A stretch of DNA of 64,000 nucleotides from Ariolimax columbianus (lineage: Eukaryota > Mollusca > Gastropoda > Stylommatophora > Arionidae), in contig JAVGWX010000007.1 of assembly GCA_036924085.1 (NCBI GenBank), forward strand, positions 75,385,948 through 75,449,947. Direction: 5' to 3'. Positions within the stretch are counted from its first letter, which is position 1; every line of letters begins with the position of its first letter. Position numbers and translations under genes: made by a program. This document shows positions 11,868 through 22,514 of the stretch, in pieces. The notes below the pieces were generated by a model. It was given only the letters and a program-made list of their open reading frames with translations. It was not told the DNA's origin and made no database searches.

Positions 11868-12190
11868 AATAACTTAACTTACTTTAACTTCATTATAATG
11901 GTTTAGAAGGCTCTATAGAGTCTGTATACAACCAATTTGTTCCACTCCACCTATACTAATAATGACTGTGTTCATCCAATCTATTTTTGAATGCATTAAC
12001 TGACCCTGCTTCCACCACATCATGTGGCAATGCATTCCAAGCATTCATCACTCTAAGTAAAAAAAATATTTTCTAATATCTAATTTGGACCTGTCTTTAA
12101 ACAATTTGAATCTGTGGCGTCTAGTTCTTGTAGTCGATTAAACTTTGAAAAACTTGGTATAGTCTAATTATAAATATATGGTACAAATTC
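11868..12190 (-). mobile_element. CR1-like LINE, 3' terminal fragment
   Basis: Closely matches the 3' end of the CR1-like element at 56148-56700. The minus strand gives VMNAWNALPHDVVEAG-like residues and FKNRL-like words, and ends in diverged AAGTT repeats (11868-11885 on +). It is severely 5'-truncated, as is normal for CR1. Confidence 0.7.
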
Positions 12191-12269
12191 GTTTTGAGTT
12201 AGATTGAAGATGTGAATGTTTTCAGTTATGTGGATGGGGCCAAATATACAGCAGAGAATAAGCTCACAG

Positions 12270-12462
12270 AAGTCAGCTGCTCATAACTGGTCACTCGTAA
12301 CATGGTCAGTGCTATCGAAGTCGGATGTGTTGGATCGAAAGGTGTAAATATATCAGCCAAGCTGTAAACTACGACACAAAGTATTCCGTTCTCCGGACTG
12401 CATCCTGCTACCTATTTGCAAAGCCCATTTCATGGTTTGGTAGCGGTAGATGGAGAGCGAAG
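12270..12462 (+). mobile_element. SINE family C, copy (3' part)
   Basis: Shares GAAGTCGGATGTGTTGGATC, the CGTTCTCCGGACTGCATCCTG block and GTAGCGGTAGATGGAGAGCG with the copies at 31725 and 40235. An AAG/AAT tail follows at 12463-12512. Confidence 0.75.
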
Positions 12463-12512
12463 AAAAAGAAGAAGAATAATAATAATAAGAAGAAGAAGAA
12501 GAAGAAGTATCT
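12463..12512 (+). repeat. AAG/AAT microsatellite, probable SINE tail
   Basis: A triplet run directly after the SINE family C fragment, placed as a retroposon tail would be. Confidence 0.8.
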
Positions 12513-12519
12513 TGGTCAG

Positions 12520-12760
12520 TGACCTATAATTGACGAAGACTGTTTTTCACCTCTAAGTAGCGGCTGGAAACAGACTGCAACCATGCAGCCTGGCTAGAGA
12601 TTAGGGATCGAAGTATTAAGGCAAACAGAGCCCCAAACATGCAGTGCTGAAATCGGGTGTGCCGGGCCATATGGTGCAGATATTGCAGTCTAGCTGCCAA
12701 CTGCGAGACAACGTCACTAACGTCCTTGTAAGGACGAACGTCGAAGCAGAAGTTAGGTGG
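12520..12760 (+). mobile_element. SINE family C, second adjacent copy (diverged)
   Basis: Lines up with 31775-32000: GGAAACAGACTGCAACCATG, AGGGATCGAAGTATTAAGGC, a GCTGAAATCGGGTGTGCCGG variant of the shared module, and ATATTGCAGTCTAGCTG. It is older than the copy at 31725. Confidence 0.65.
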
Positions 12761-12847
12761 AAACATTGTATGACGTCAGTTCGATTGAATGTGTGTACAT
12801 TCTCAACGAGTCGATCATGTGTTTGTTTTTAATTAGATGGAACGTTT

Positions 12848-13035
12848 TTCTTCTTTTCAATTAGGTCGACATTGTGCAGGCTTTCATTTTGATGAGGCAT
12901 TTTGTAAGTTTTCAGGTAGGGCGAAATTATGAAGGCTTTCATTTTGGTGAGGCATTTTGTAAGTTTTCAGGTAGGACGAAATTGTGCAGGCTTTCATTTT
13001 GGTGAGGCATTTTGCACGTTTTCAATTAGATCGAC
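12848..13035 (+). repeat. 55-bp minisatellite
   Basis: Three copies of a unit of about 55 bp containing GTAAGTTTTCAGGTAGG and GGCTTTCATTTTGGTGAGGC. It follows directly on the resumed 31-bp array unit. Confidence 0.9.
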
Positions 13036-13039
13036 GAGA

Positions 13040-14275
13040 ATCAACGACTTTAATTACTGTACCACTCTAACATTATTTTGCGGTAACGTTTGGTGACCTC
13101 GCAGTCTTAGGGGCGAAGAACAACGGCAGGGTCAGGAGAAACATATTGATTAAGACCCCAATCTCAAGTAGTGCTTGTGAAGATAATCTGTATTACGTTA
13201 GTCTGGTGGGAGCGAGGAGTAATGCCAAGGTCAGGTAAAATATACTGGTCAAGATCCCTACCTCACTTCCTCGCAGGGCTCCTGGAAGCACGATGTGTTG
13301 AAGCAGTCTGGCCAACGAGGCGAGTATCGACACTGTAATCCCCATAGCGGCGAGTTCACCGATTAACCTCGCATTGCACTAGAGCAAGGAGAACCCACTC
13401 TCAGCCTACTCAAATACGCCCCTGGATGTAAGAAGAGTCACTGCAATCTACTACCAAAGAAACGTCAAGAGTTAACTCAACTCAGCGCAGGTAGCCAACA
13501 ATTCCTTCCCGAAATGCATCCAACAATAGCGGGACGGCTGTAAGGTGTGTGTGTGTGTGTGTAGTCCCAATGAGAGTACTTTGAAGGGGATTGGGGTTTC
13601 AAACCTCCAGGTGAGTAGTTGTATTTTTACAGCCAAAAGGTCGGACATTTTCTGAACACATCTCGTACAAACTACCCAATAACAACTATGTCTTCAAAGA
13701 CCTGACAACTTCAGATCAGGAAACAATGTCTTTCATGAACCAGCTAGTTTCCTATACCCGTAGCCTTTGACAATTGTGGTCCGATGAGAGACTTTGATGA
13801 TCCCATCTTGCATACACCTTTTAATATCAGAAATCCGCGAATCACACTTAACATTGCTAGCTGAAAGATTTAAGGTCAATTGTTGACTTGTGATGGGATG
13901 ATCCTCACGAATTGTGGCATCGGCGCATTGCATCATGCCTGGGCTGGTGGCTATTGAATAATGCTCAGATCTCGGCCAGCCATGCAGCTCCGTCTCTCTA
14001 CTTTCTTAAGCTTTAACCTTCTGAATCCAGCGTCCTGTGGTGCTCCGATCGGCTACACAACGTCCATACACTGCACACAAACGTTTTTCAATGTTTCCCA
14101 CCCTCTATTTTGTTTTGGTGGAATTAAATTATAGCTAGTTCTTTGTAAGGCATGCCCCACATAAGCGCCGTTCAGACTACTACAGCAGCAGTTTGTCGGA
14201 AGATCGTGCAATAATGCACACGAAGTAGTGGTTGTCCTTTTCAGTCATCACTGGCAATAGGATGATGTGACTTTA
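13040..14275. other. No gene recognised; short (GT)n
   Basis: Contains a (GT)9 run at 13545-13562 and loosely repeated AACGGCAGGGTCAGG/AATGCCAAGGTCAGG words 100 bases apart (13120 and 13220). No domain is recognisable on either strand. Confidence 0.4.
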
Positions 14276-14279
14276 AAGT

Positions 14280-15400
14280 GTTAACTCTCTATTGAGTTTT
14301 TGGTTTTTATTTCTCTTTGCGTCATAGAACGTCTCAGCGTTGCAAGAGAATTTAAATCTAGCATGAGGTTTCTCTTCATAGTACATCTCCAATTTGGTAG
14401 GTATACAGCTAGACTCATGCCTAGTGCCTTCATGTCCCGCTTATACACATCTTTGAACCTCAGCATTTGTCGATCGACTGTTATTGGGCCACCCGCCAAC
14501 TGTCCATAGAGGATAACTTTGGGGATGCAACCATCCTTCGTCTGACGAAGATGGCCAAGCCACCATAGTCTTCACTGACTAAGGAAAGTGTATATGCTAG
14601 ATAGACATGTGTAAGAATACACCTATGCGTTTGTCATTCAGTACCTCTATGTAATTCTAAAAACTGGATCGTGCGTGTGGTAGATGGAAGGTGTTAAGCC
14701 TTTGCTCTTGTTTGGAATAAATTGCCCAAGTTTCAGCCAATTTATGTAGCTGTAGTAAGATGACTCTGACAAAGATTTTGCCCACAACACTGATCAGAGA
14801 AACACGTCGATAGTTATTACAGTCACTTCTATCACCTTTAGTGTTATATCATGTTACAATATGTACAGTTCTCATATCTTGAGGTATAATGGCCTCTTTC
14901 CAGCACTGACGGAACATCAAATACAGCGTCTGAAATAGTGCACCGTTACATCGCTTGATTAAATCAGGTGATATCCTATCGCTGCTTGGTGCTCTGGCCG
15001 GGACAAGCTGTCAGTGGCTTTGTTAAGATCTTTTAGAGATAGTTCGATGCGCAACTCGTAAATACAGGAATATATTTTGACAGCTTCAAGGTCTGAAAGA
15101 GTGTCGATATTGTCCCACGATTAGAGCTGAGAATAGTTTTCGACCCAGTGCTCATCTGCTTTTTTTGCCCGTTATTATCTCACCAATGGTGGTTTTGAGT
15201 GGTTCTGTTTTCTACTTACGGGACCAATAGCTTTCACGAAACCATGATGCATTTGTCTGATGTTCCCTGTTTGTGCTGCAGTCTGGGTGCTTTCACTGAA
15301 CTCTGGTCAGTACTCATTGGCACAATGACGAGCTGTTTGCTGAAAGTGGTCAGAAGTTATCCCCACGGAAAATATCAGCGTACAGCATGTAAGTTTTCAT
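14280..15400 (-). mobile_element. LINE family A copy with internal deletion (minus strand)
   Basis: From 15400 downward the minus strand reads the linker and start of the reverse transcriptase (HYTSRYENCTYCNMI, RSDCNNYRRVSLISVVGKIF at 14760-14830). From about 14580 it jumps to the 3' domain (LGHLRQTKDGCIPKVILYGQ, then MLRFKDVYKRDMKALGMSL at 14400-14470). The catalytic core of the reverse transcriptase is missing between about 14580 and 14720. Frames are broken. Confidence 0.75.
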
Positions 15401-15838
15401 TTTGCTGAAATGAGAAAACAATTGAGGGCATTAATGTCTGAGCAACTATCCTGCGCGTGTGTGTACCGGAAGAAATAAATATTGGACAAATACAATATAA
15501 AGAGAAACTACATCTTGTTTTATGCAGCAATAGAAACAAAAATTGACAACAGAAAGATGGGACAGAATGATTTCTAATTTATGTAAAAGTTGAGCGTCGC
15601 AAGGATTAATACGCAAACTGAACAGATGCATTGATATCGAACGGGTGCTCAGACAGAAACAATTAGACGTAATATTAGTCAATGTGGGGGGGGGGGGGGG
15701 GTGTTAGTAATAGCATTACTAGATATAGTGATTCCCAAAGCAAACAAAATATGACCACAGCTTCAGTCCTTACATGTCGTAAGAGTTGACTAAAATAGGC
15801 TGAGAGTAGGGTTGGCAAATTCATCATGTAAAATCCAA
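15401..15838. other. No gene; poly-G run and SINE core motif
   Basis: A run of about 17 G lies at 15686-15702. TTACATGTCGTAAGAGTTGA at 15771-15790 is a copy of the ATGTCGTAAGAGGCGACT-like core seen at several other loci. Confidence 0.5.
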
Positions 15839-15839
15839 A

Positions 15840-16085
15840 ATTTAAAAATTGTTGTTTGCGTTTGCCTTAATTTTATATTCCTCAGGGCGGCGTGCGTTTG
15901 CAGTACTGTTTTTATTTTGTGCCTGTCGGCCCAGTTCATCCAACTTCGGCAATCATTTTATGTAAGGGTCTGTATTTTCTAAGGGTTTGCTTCCCCGGGG
16001 TAACAGCCGGTGCTGTGATGAGGAGAGAACCGAGCACCTTCGAGTTGTGAGCAATGTCACTTAACCACTAGCCCACGCCGTCCCC
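15840..16085 (-). mobile_element. SINE family A, copy 2
   Basis: Minus-strand order: GGGGACGGCGTGGGCTAGTG, a box B-like region near GTGCTCGGTTCTCTCC, CCCCGGGGAAGCAAACCC, GCCGAAGTTGGATGAACTGG, GCAAACGCACGCCGCCCTG and an A-rich end. It is more diverged than the copy at 24520. Flanking AAATCC words may be a decayed target duplication. Confidence 0.75.
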
Positions 16086-16204
16086 TAAATCCGTTGTTAT
16101 GAAACGCCACTGGAAATGATTGGGATCAGACTTTGCCAAAAGTTGGTTAGGGTAAGCAAATTTAGTGTCAGACCTCTGCTTCAACAGATAAAGCGACGGG
16201 GAAA

Positions 16205-16292
16205 GTTAAGTTTAGTTATAGTATTACTGGTTATAATATTAGTAGTTCAAGTATTACTGGTTATAGTACTATTGGTTATAGTATTAGTAGTT
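16205..16292 (+). repeat. Short tandem repeat, TTATAGTATTACTGG type
   Basis: Four or five diverged units that give a Val/Ile/Leu-rich open frame, which I do not treat as coding. Confidence 0.75.
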
Positions 16293-16299
16293 ATATGTA

Positions 16300-17030
16300 A
16301 GACCAGAGTGTCTGCATCCTGAGTTACCTTCAGTAATCTCGACTGACAGTCTTGTCACTGATCCAATGTGATCGAGGCTAGTGGGTGAGGTTGATGGCTA
16401 GCATATATCTTACTCGCTATAATCCTAATACAGTGCAATTTACATCTTCACTTGTAACAGACATCTAATTTAATTAATAATAGCAGCAGCAGTGATAAAA
16501 GCTATGAGACATACCACCAAGAGCTAATATTGTTTAAAACTAGCAGTTTACCGTAGCTGTTGTAGTGTTGAAATCTGTTTTGTTTTGTTTGACATTAATG
16601 ATTAATGAGACATATAAAAACGAAATGATTTTGCAAAGATTCACACTAATCTATTCCTGTAATTTAAAACGTGTTATGTATAATACAACAGTAGACAATT
16701 CACGAGACTGCCAAACAAATATGGAGTAGGTGAACAAGAGACAGGCCAGTGATATACAGTTGACACGTTCGAACCGATAGATAAATCTCTGGCCTGAAAT
16801 GATCAGACAAAGGATTGAGAACAATGCGTGTGGGAGTGTTGAATGGGAGATTAAACGAGGCCGCCGCGGGGGAACACTGTCTGTCTGTAAGAATAACGGC
16901 TTGAATCGTTTCTGGTTACAGACAACGGTAAATGTTTGGATGTGATAAAGCGTTAGATTAGGGTCTTTCTTTCAGAGATGAGCCAGTGTCGTATGAGTGA
17001 AAGGTGAATATTTCGGAGACATGTGAAATG
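16300..17030. other. No gene recognised
   Basis: Nothing supported beyond ordinary AT-rich sequence. Confidence 0.4.
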
Positions 17031-17225
17031 GTTGTTATTTCTAACATATACTTTGTGCAATGTTTAGAATGAGTGTGGTATTGTTGTTATTTATAACATA
17101 TACTTTGTACAAATGTTTAGAATGAATGTGATATTGTTGTTATTTATAACATATACTTTGTGCAAATGTATAGAATGAATGTGATATTGTTATTTATAAC
17201 ATATACTTTGTGCAAATGTGATATT
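17031..17225 (+). repeat. 53-bp minisatellite, left block
   Basis: Three to four copies of a unit of about 53 bp (TTTAGAATGAATGTGATATT, GTTGTTATTTATAACATATAC, TTTGTGCAAATG). The same unit resumes at 17655. Confidence 0.95.
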
Positions 17226-17654
17226 TGTCTATGAATAGTTAAGTGTGTTTAAACAAATTAACTGATCCATCCTGATACCGCCCGAAGGACTACGGTCTGG
17301 GATCGAAAGGGCGTTCCTTCACCGGTAGAATCCAGAAAGTGAACCTTTAATCAAACCCAACAAGTAATGTTGTTGTTCTTGTTAAATATTTACAATAATT
17401 ATCATTTAGTAAAAAATTATGGCTGTCAGAATGTACCGGGTCCCGAAATGGGACCAATGAATAGTGATGCCGTGACCTGCCAGGCATAACGTAAGAGGCG
17501 ACTAATGCCAGATGGGCATGGGACCGACTACCCCATCCTGTGGAAACTTTAAACAATTAAAACCCCAGTAGATGCGGACGGGTCAACATGTGTCCCACAG
17601 AAAGCTGGAAAGGTCATGAGCTGTACATGATTGGATGTTTATAATCATTATCTA
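17226..17654 (+). mobile_element. Retroposon-like insertion splitting the 53-bp array
   Basis: About 430 bp unrelated to the array on either side. It contains GGCATAACGTAAGAGGCGAC (17480-17500), a copy of the core motif seen at 15772, 35628 and 53933. No tRNA-like head or clear target duplication was found, so the type is inferred from the core only. Confidence 0.45.
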
Positions 17655-17945
17655 TTGTAAAAGTTTAGAATGAATGCGATATTGTTGTTATTTCTAACAT
17701 TTTCTTTGTAGTAATGTTTAGAATGAATGCGATATTGCGGTAATTTCTGAAATGTACTTTGTACAAATGTTTAGAATGAATATGATATTGTTGTTATTTC
17801 TAACATGTACTTTGTACAAATGTTTAGAATGAATGTGGTATTGTTGTTATTTCTAACATGTACTTTGTACAGATGTTTAGAATGAATGTGGTATTGTTGT
17901 TATTTCTAACATGTACTTTGTACAAATGTTTAGAATGAATGCGAT
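17655..17945 (+). repeat. 53-bp minisatellite, right block
   Basis: Five to six copies. Units here carry CTAACATGTACTTTGTACAAA, whereas the left block has TAACATATACTTTGTGCAAA, so each block has homogenised separately. Confidence 0.95.
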
Positions 17946-17977
17946 TTATAAATAATTAGAAACAAATATTAGTTGTT

Positions 17978-18170
17978 AATGCGTGGCCGAATGGTTTTGA
18001 GGACTGCCTGCCGATGAGGGCAGCCGTTCGAATCCCTGTATGGCATATGTTGTTTTTCTGTTGGGGCTGAAATAAACAAACATACCCAACATACGATGTG
18101 GCGACAGCAGTGGCAAAGCGGCCTGTAGTTCTTAGCCTAAAAAGCACCTCTACTACCCCAGCAATGGGAA
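17978..18170 (+). mobile_element. tRNA-derived SINE (separate family)
   Basis: The head is GCGTGGCCGAATGGTTTTGA (box A-like TGGCCGAATGG) with GTTCGAATCCCTG (box B) about 40 bases later, the spacing of a tRNA gene. A non-tRNA body follows. The second stem halves do not pair well, so I call a SINE, not a tRNA. Confidence 0.65.
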
Positions 18171-18200
18171 AAAGTCGTATTGAAAGTTTTTTTTTTTAAA

Positions 18201-18875
18201 CAATGAAACCTCGCGATTCGTCGAAATGTCTACTCATGCAACTCGATACTCGTCCAACTTTTCGAATATATCTCGACTCGGCATTCTGACGTCTATCTGG
18301 AATACGGACCAGTTTGGAAGTGGACGATGACGATGTAGTTGATGGAAGACCACAAGAATGAACTGTCCACTGAAGAACTCTAAGAACTGCAAAAGGAGCA
18401 GTAGCAAGAAGTGACTGACGAACTTTCTTCTTCAGAGAAGGAAATGAGTAAATTGAGCATTTCTGTTACAGAAATTAAGGAGCTGTATTACCATTGAAAG
18501 AAAACAGAGCCCGGTGGGAAAATGACGTCGTAACATTGCAGTAACAAATAGGAGCATTAAATAGCTCTGTGATAATGTTGCAGGCAATTTAATAAAAATG
18601 TTGAAAAATCGTTAAAAACCGGACAACCTTGGATAGGTTTTTAAGTGAAGACTAACATTTTTTTCATTTATCTCATGTACGTTTATTGGTTTTATAGTTT
18701 TTGTGTTTGATTTTATACTTAAAAATACACAATCATCTAGTAGTCTGGAACGGATTAAATCCCGGTGGCATTATTTCTTTGGGGATCAGAAATATTGATT
18801 CGGTGTGCGTACAAATCGCTATTTGAATAGCCTCTTGGAACGAATTGTGTACGAATAGCGATCTTTAAGTGTACT
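18201..18875 (+). mobile_element. pogo/Tigger-like DNA transposon remnant
   Basis: The left end CAATGAAACCTCGCGATTCG resembles a Tigger-type terminal repeat, and the right side (18840-18870) has an inverted relative (ACGAATAGCGATCTTTAAGT). Between them one frame reads MEDHKNELSTEEL, ELQKEQ, QEVTDELSSSEKEMSKLSIS and VTEIKEL, interrupted by stops. This matches the acidic C-terminal region of Tigger (jerky-type DDE) transposases, and a TTLDRFLSED-like end follows near 18630. The catalytic part is absent, so this is an internally deleted fossil. Confidence 0.6.
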
Positions 18876-18989
18876 TAAGAGCGTATGTTGTTTTGTGAAT
18901 ATTTGGAGGAAATGTGGTTTTCTGAATATTTCATTTAAAATATCATTTCCCTCTACTTTGCCTTGAAGAAAGATAAAAGCTAAATTTTG

Positions 18990-20135
18990 GTGTAAATGTA
19001 CTATTTGTCACAAGTCTGACATTGGTAGCTCACGTGTAGATGTACTATTTGTCACAAGTCTGACATTGGTAGCTCACGTGTAGATGTACTATGTGTCACA
19101 AGTCTGACATTTGTAGCTCACGTGTAGATGTTCTGTTTGTCACACGTCTGACATTGGTAGCTCACGTGTAGATGTTCTGTTTGTCACAAGTCTGACATTG
19201 GTAGCTCACGTGTAGATGTACTGTTTGTCACACGTCTGACATTGGTAGCTCACGTGTAGATGTTCTGTTTGTCACAAGTCTGACATTGGTAGCTCACGTG
19301 TAGATGTACTGTTTGTCACACAAGTCTGACATTGGTAAGCCATGTTCGATGTAGATGTACTGTTTGTCACATGTCTGGCTTTGGTAGCTCACGTGTAGAT
19401 GTACTGTTTGTCACACGTCTGACATTGGTAGCTCACGTGTAGATGTACTGTTTGTCACACGTCTGACATTTGTAGCTCACGTATAGATGTTCTGTTTGTC
19501 ACACGTCTGACATTGGTAGCTCACGTGTAGATGTTCTGTTTGTCACAAGTCTGACATTGGTAGCTCACATGTAGATGTACTGTTTGTCACACGTCTGACA
19601 TTGGTAGCTCACGTGTAGATGTTCTGTTTGTCACAAGTCTGACATTGGTAGCTCACGTGTAGATTTACTGTTTGTCCCACAAGTCTGACATTGGTAAGCC
19701 ATGTTCGATGTAGATGTACTGTTTATCACATGTCTGGCTTTGGTAGCTCACGTGTAGATGTACTGTTTGTCACATGTCTGGCTTTGGTAGCTCACGCGTA
19801 GATGTACTGTTTGTCACATGTCTGGCATTGCTACCTCACGTTCCGTGTAGATGTACTGGTTGTCCATGTCTGGCTTTGGTAGCTCACGTGTAGATGTACT
19901 GTTTGTCACATGTCTGGCATTGCTAGCTCACGTGTAGATGTACTGTTTGTCACATGTCACTCTATGGTAGCTCACGTGTATATGTACTGTTTGTCACATG
20001 TTTGGCATTGCTAGCTCACGTGTAGATGTACTGTTTGTCTCATGTCACGCTATGGTAGCTCACGTGTAGATGTACTGTTTGTCACATGTGTGGCATTGCT
20101 AGCTCACGTTCCATGTAGATGTACTGTTTGTCCCT
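18990..20135 (+). repeat. 44-bp minisatellite rich in CACGTG
   Basis: About 26 copies of a unit of about 44 bp, GCTCACGTGTAGATGTACTG followed by TTTGTCACACGTCTGACATTGGTA. I count 18 intact CACGTG hexamers, one per unit in most units. Two variant units with AAGCCATGTTCGATG, at 19337 and 19696, show a higher-order repeat of about 357 bp in the middle of the array. Confidence 0.95.
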
Positions 20136-20164
20136 TGCTGCTTTGATGCCAAGCTGGTGTTTAG

Positions 20165-20650
20165 GTGTTTAAGTAGTGGTAACAGTTGATAGTGGTAACA
20201 GTTGATAAGTCACAACAGAGGTTTTCTGAATTCTTGTTCCAATTTCTCTAACAAGCCTTCCATGTCCAGTAAAAATACTTCCCAGGTACATGATATCTTG
20301 GATCTTTTTGACACTGTTCACATTTATGTTTTGTGGACATTGTATTCTGTTAATTTGAATAGTTTCAGTTTTCGATGTGCTAATCTTCAAATGATATATT
20401 TCACAGTTTGTGTCAAGCGCATTTATTTGATTTTGAAGTCTTCTTCAACCTTCAATATTAGACTTCGGTCGCCTACAAAATGAGCATTTCTGCTACTGAA
20501 TTGAGATTTTCGCTCCCTGTGTTGAATTCCATTATTTTAGATGCAATTTCGTTACTTCTCTTGTTATTTTGTCCATGCAAATGTTGAACAGCAATGGTGA
20601 AAGCACATACACCTGCCGCACTCCTGTGGTTATTTCTTAAACGTTACTAA
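20165..20650 (-). mobile_element. LINE reverse transcriptase fragment (minus strand)
   Basis: The minus strand reads a block VYVLSPLLFNICMDK (the region before the catalytic box), then a FVGDRSLI block at the position of FADD, then LKISTSKTETIQINRIQCP and DIMYLGSIFTGHGRLVREI. The catalytic aspartates are partly lost (VGD for ADD). It is cut off at 20165 by the end of the minisatellite. Confidence 0.7.
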
Positions 20651-20654
20651 AAGT

Positions 20655-21205
20655 CTATCAACATAATTAATAGCTCAAGATATTTAATTGAAGTAACCTT
20701 AATTAAGTAGCTATCAATAGCTTGCCAACCATCCACTCACTGACACAGTCGTCGGCCCTCTCCAGGAGATGGTTACCAACGCCTGCCCTAATGGAAAGTA
20801 ATTTCTAATCTAAACTGTGTCTTTCTTTGTTCCCTTAGTTTGCAAAGAACATTATTCACCCATTTGTAATCCCATCCATTTCTAAGATGTAGAAGATTGC
20901 ATTGCTCCTCTTCATTGGTTTTCAACATTTTTTTCATCAGTTAATCTTTTGCATAACTTTTTAATGAGGTGTCTTTGATGTAAAACTTTGCCGGTTATTC
21001 GTTTTCTTTAGTATTGAATCATTTATAACAAAAACTTTGCAAACGTAAGTGGTTAATAATTGCTATACGTATTTCAACTAGAATGATAAAACCTTTATGA
21101 TATTCTGCAATTATAAAGGACTCTTTATCTAACTGCAATGTTTTCTATTTTGTACATATTTTTTGGAAACTGTAAAGTAAGATTCTAATACTTTTATATT
21201 TATTT
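20655..21205. other. No gene recognised
   Basis: AT-rich sequence without supported features. It ends in a pyrimidine-rich stretch and an AG (21212-21213) that could serve as a splice acceptor for the next entry. Confidence 0.4.
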
Positions 21206-21213
21206 GTTTTCAG

Positions 21214-21401
21214 ACTACAAGAAAATAACAAACAGAACGTCTGCCACTGCAGTCAAAAGAGAATTTGACATCCTCATGTCAGATATTCTGTGGCGGCTGT
21301 TTCTGATAACACGTTCTTGCCGTAGCGAGTTTGGGACTGAGCCAAAGTGTTTGTGTAATTGTCATGTCACTGTTGACGAGACTTATCAAGAATACATTTA
21401 A
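21214..21401 (+). CDS. Possible terminal exon (weak candidate)
   Basis: After TTTATTTGTTTTCAG, a plausible acceptor ending at 21213, a frame of about 60 codons runs to a TAA at 21399-21401. The residues (YKKITNRTSATAVKREFDIL, then a Cys pair CLCNC) match no family I know. Its size is within chance expectation; only the acceptor-like context argues for it. It is not in frame with the long open frame that follows. Confidence 0.15.
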
Positions 21402-21565
21402 TTTACAATTAATAGCGTGCTAGAGTAATTGAAACAGTAACTACTAGCAGCTGTACGATTAATCATATTTGACAAGAGCAACTTGAAAATCTGCATCTTC
21501 ATAACGACATTGTACGTATGGTTGTGTTTATTCTGTGACCTCGTGATCTTGCTATCTTTCTGGCA

Positions 21566-22468
21566 ATGTCTACACTTGTAGAGGCAGACGACAGGCCCAG
21601 ATGTGTTCCTGGAAGAAAAAGTGACCTTCACTTTCCCAAAATTAAGCCGTCATTCAGCACACATAGTGTCCTTGATGGTGTTGATAGTCCTAGACATGTT
21701 TCTAATAACAACAACAATAGAGACTACTGTCGCAACATTAACAGTAATATCAACAACTACAGCGGTTTCGAGAGCAGCAATATTGACGGAAACCAGAGCT
21801 ATATTAAACCCTCTAACAGTGATTCTGAATTCTACTTAACTCAACCCGTACATGAATCCAACACTTTGTTAAAGTTGCCCAGTATTGACGGAACAAAAAA
21901 TAACAGTTTCACATGTCTAGACAGTGAGCCACATGAATGTGGACAGATGCTCACCACAGACAGAAATTGGAATGGGATGTCAAAACTCAACAAGTCACCA
22001 AGTTGCCTTCCAAGCGTTGACTGCCCTAAGACATTTTACAACGGTGAAGAAACTCTGGCATGTCTTTCTGACTCTCATCTCAAACACAGCACATCAATTA
22101 ACAATCCTGCAAGCCATCACTTGACGCACTCCAAAGAAAGAGTCTGTGTCAGGTTTCCGAATATTTTCCAGCACAACAACAGTCACGGCACACATTTCCC
22201 AGGCTCGTTTCCCGCCGCCAACACAATTACACATGTAAGACAGGATACGAGTCTGTTTTCCATAAGAGTTAATCCATCGTTAACCGGTTTCCCTGGAACC
22301 GACATGACTCTCAATGGAAGAAAATCTAAACTTAGTCCTCGGATAGAATCCAGTGATACCCAAAGGTCAGGGCAGCCGTGCTCTGCACTTCTACTGCCAA
22401 TCTCAACAACTATAAAGTATAATAAATGTGTTAAAGGAAAACGGAAAAGAACAAATAAGAGACAATAG
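21566..22468 (+). CDS. Uncharacterised 300-residue protein, Asn/Ser-rich
   Basis: The longest uninterrupted frame in the window. I do not recognise the product. It starts MSTLVEADDRPRCVPGRKSD, has an Asn-rich stretch (residues 46-70, with five Asn in a row), many Ser/Thr/His and about ten scattered Cys, no hydrophobic segment or signal peptide, and a basic end (KGKRKRTNKRQ) that could be a nuclear localisation signal. An in-frame TGA lies about 27 bases upstream, so the first ATG is a natural start if the frame is not part of a larger exon. The 28-bp minisatellite begins some 50 bases after the stop. It is not made of tandem DNA repeats itself, which makes a 300-codon frame by chance unlikely. 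It could be a single-exon gene, one large exon or a recent pseudogene. Confidence 0.45.
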   Translation: MSTLVEADDRPRCVPGRKSDLHFPKIKPSFSTHSVLDGVDSPRHVSNNNNNRDYCRNINSNINNYSGFESSNIDGNQSYIKPSNSDSEFYLTQPVHESNTLLKLPSIDGTKNNSFTCLDSEPHECGQMLTTDRNWNGMSKLNKSPSCLPSVDCPKTFYNGEETLACLSDSHLKHSTSINNPASHHLTHSKERVCVRFPNIFQHNNSHGTHFPGSFPAANTITHVRQDTSLFSIRVNPSLTGFPGTDMTLNGRKSKLSPRIESSDTQRSGQPCSALLLPISTTIKYNKCVKGKRKRTNKRQ

Positions 22469-22514
22469 AACAAATAAGGTGTAGTAAACGTCAAGTCACT
22501 ATAGACCAAAAAAT

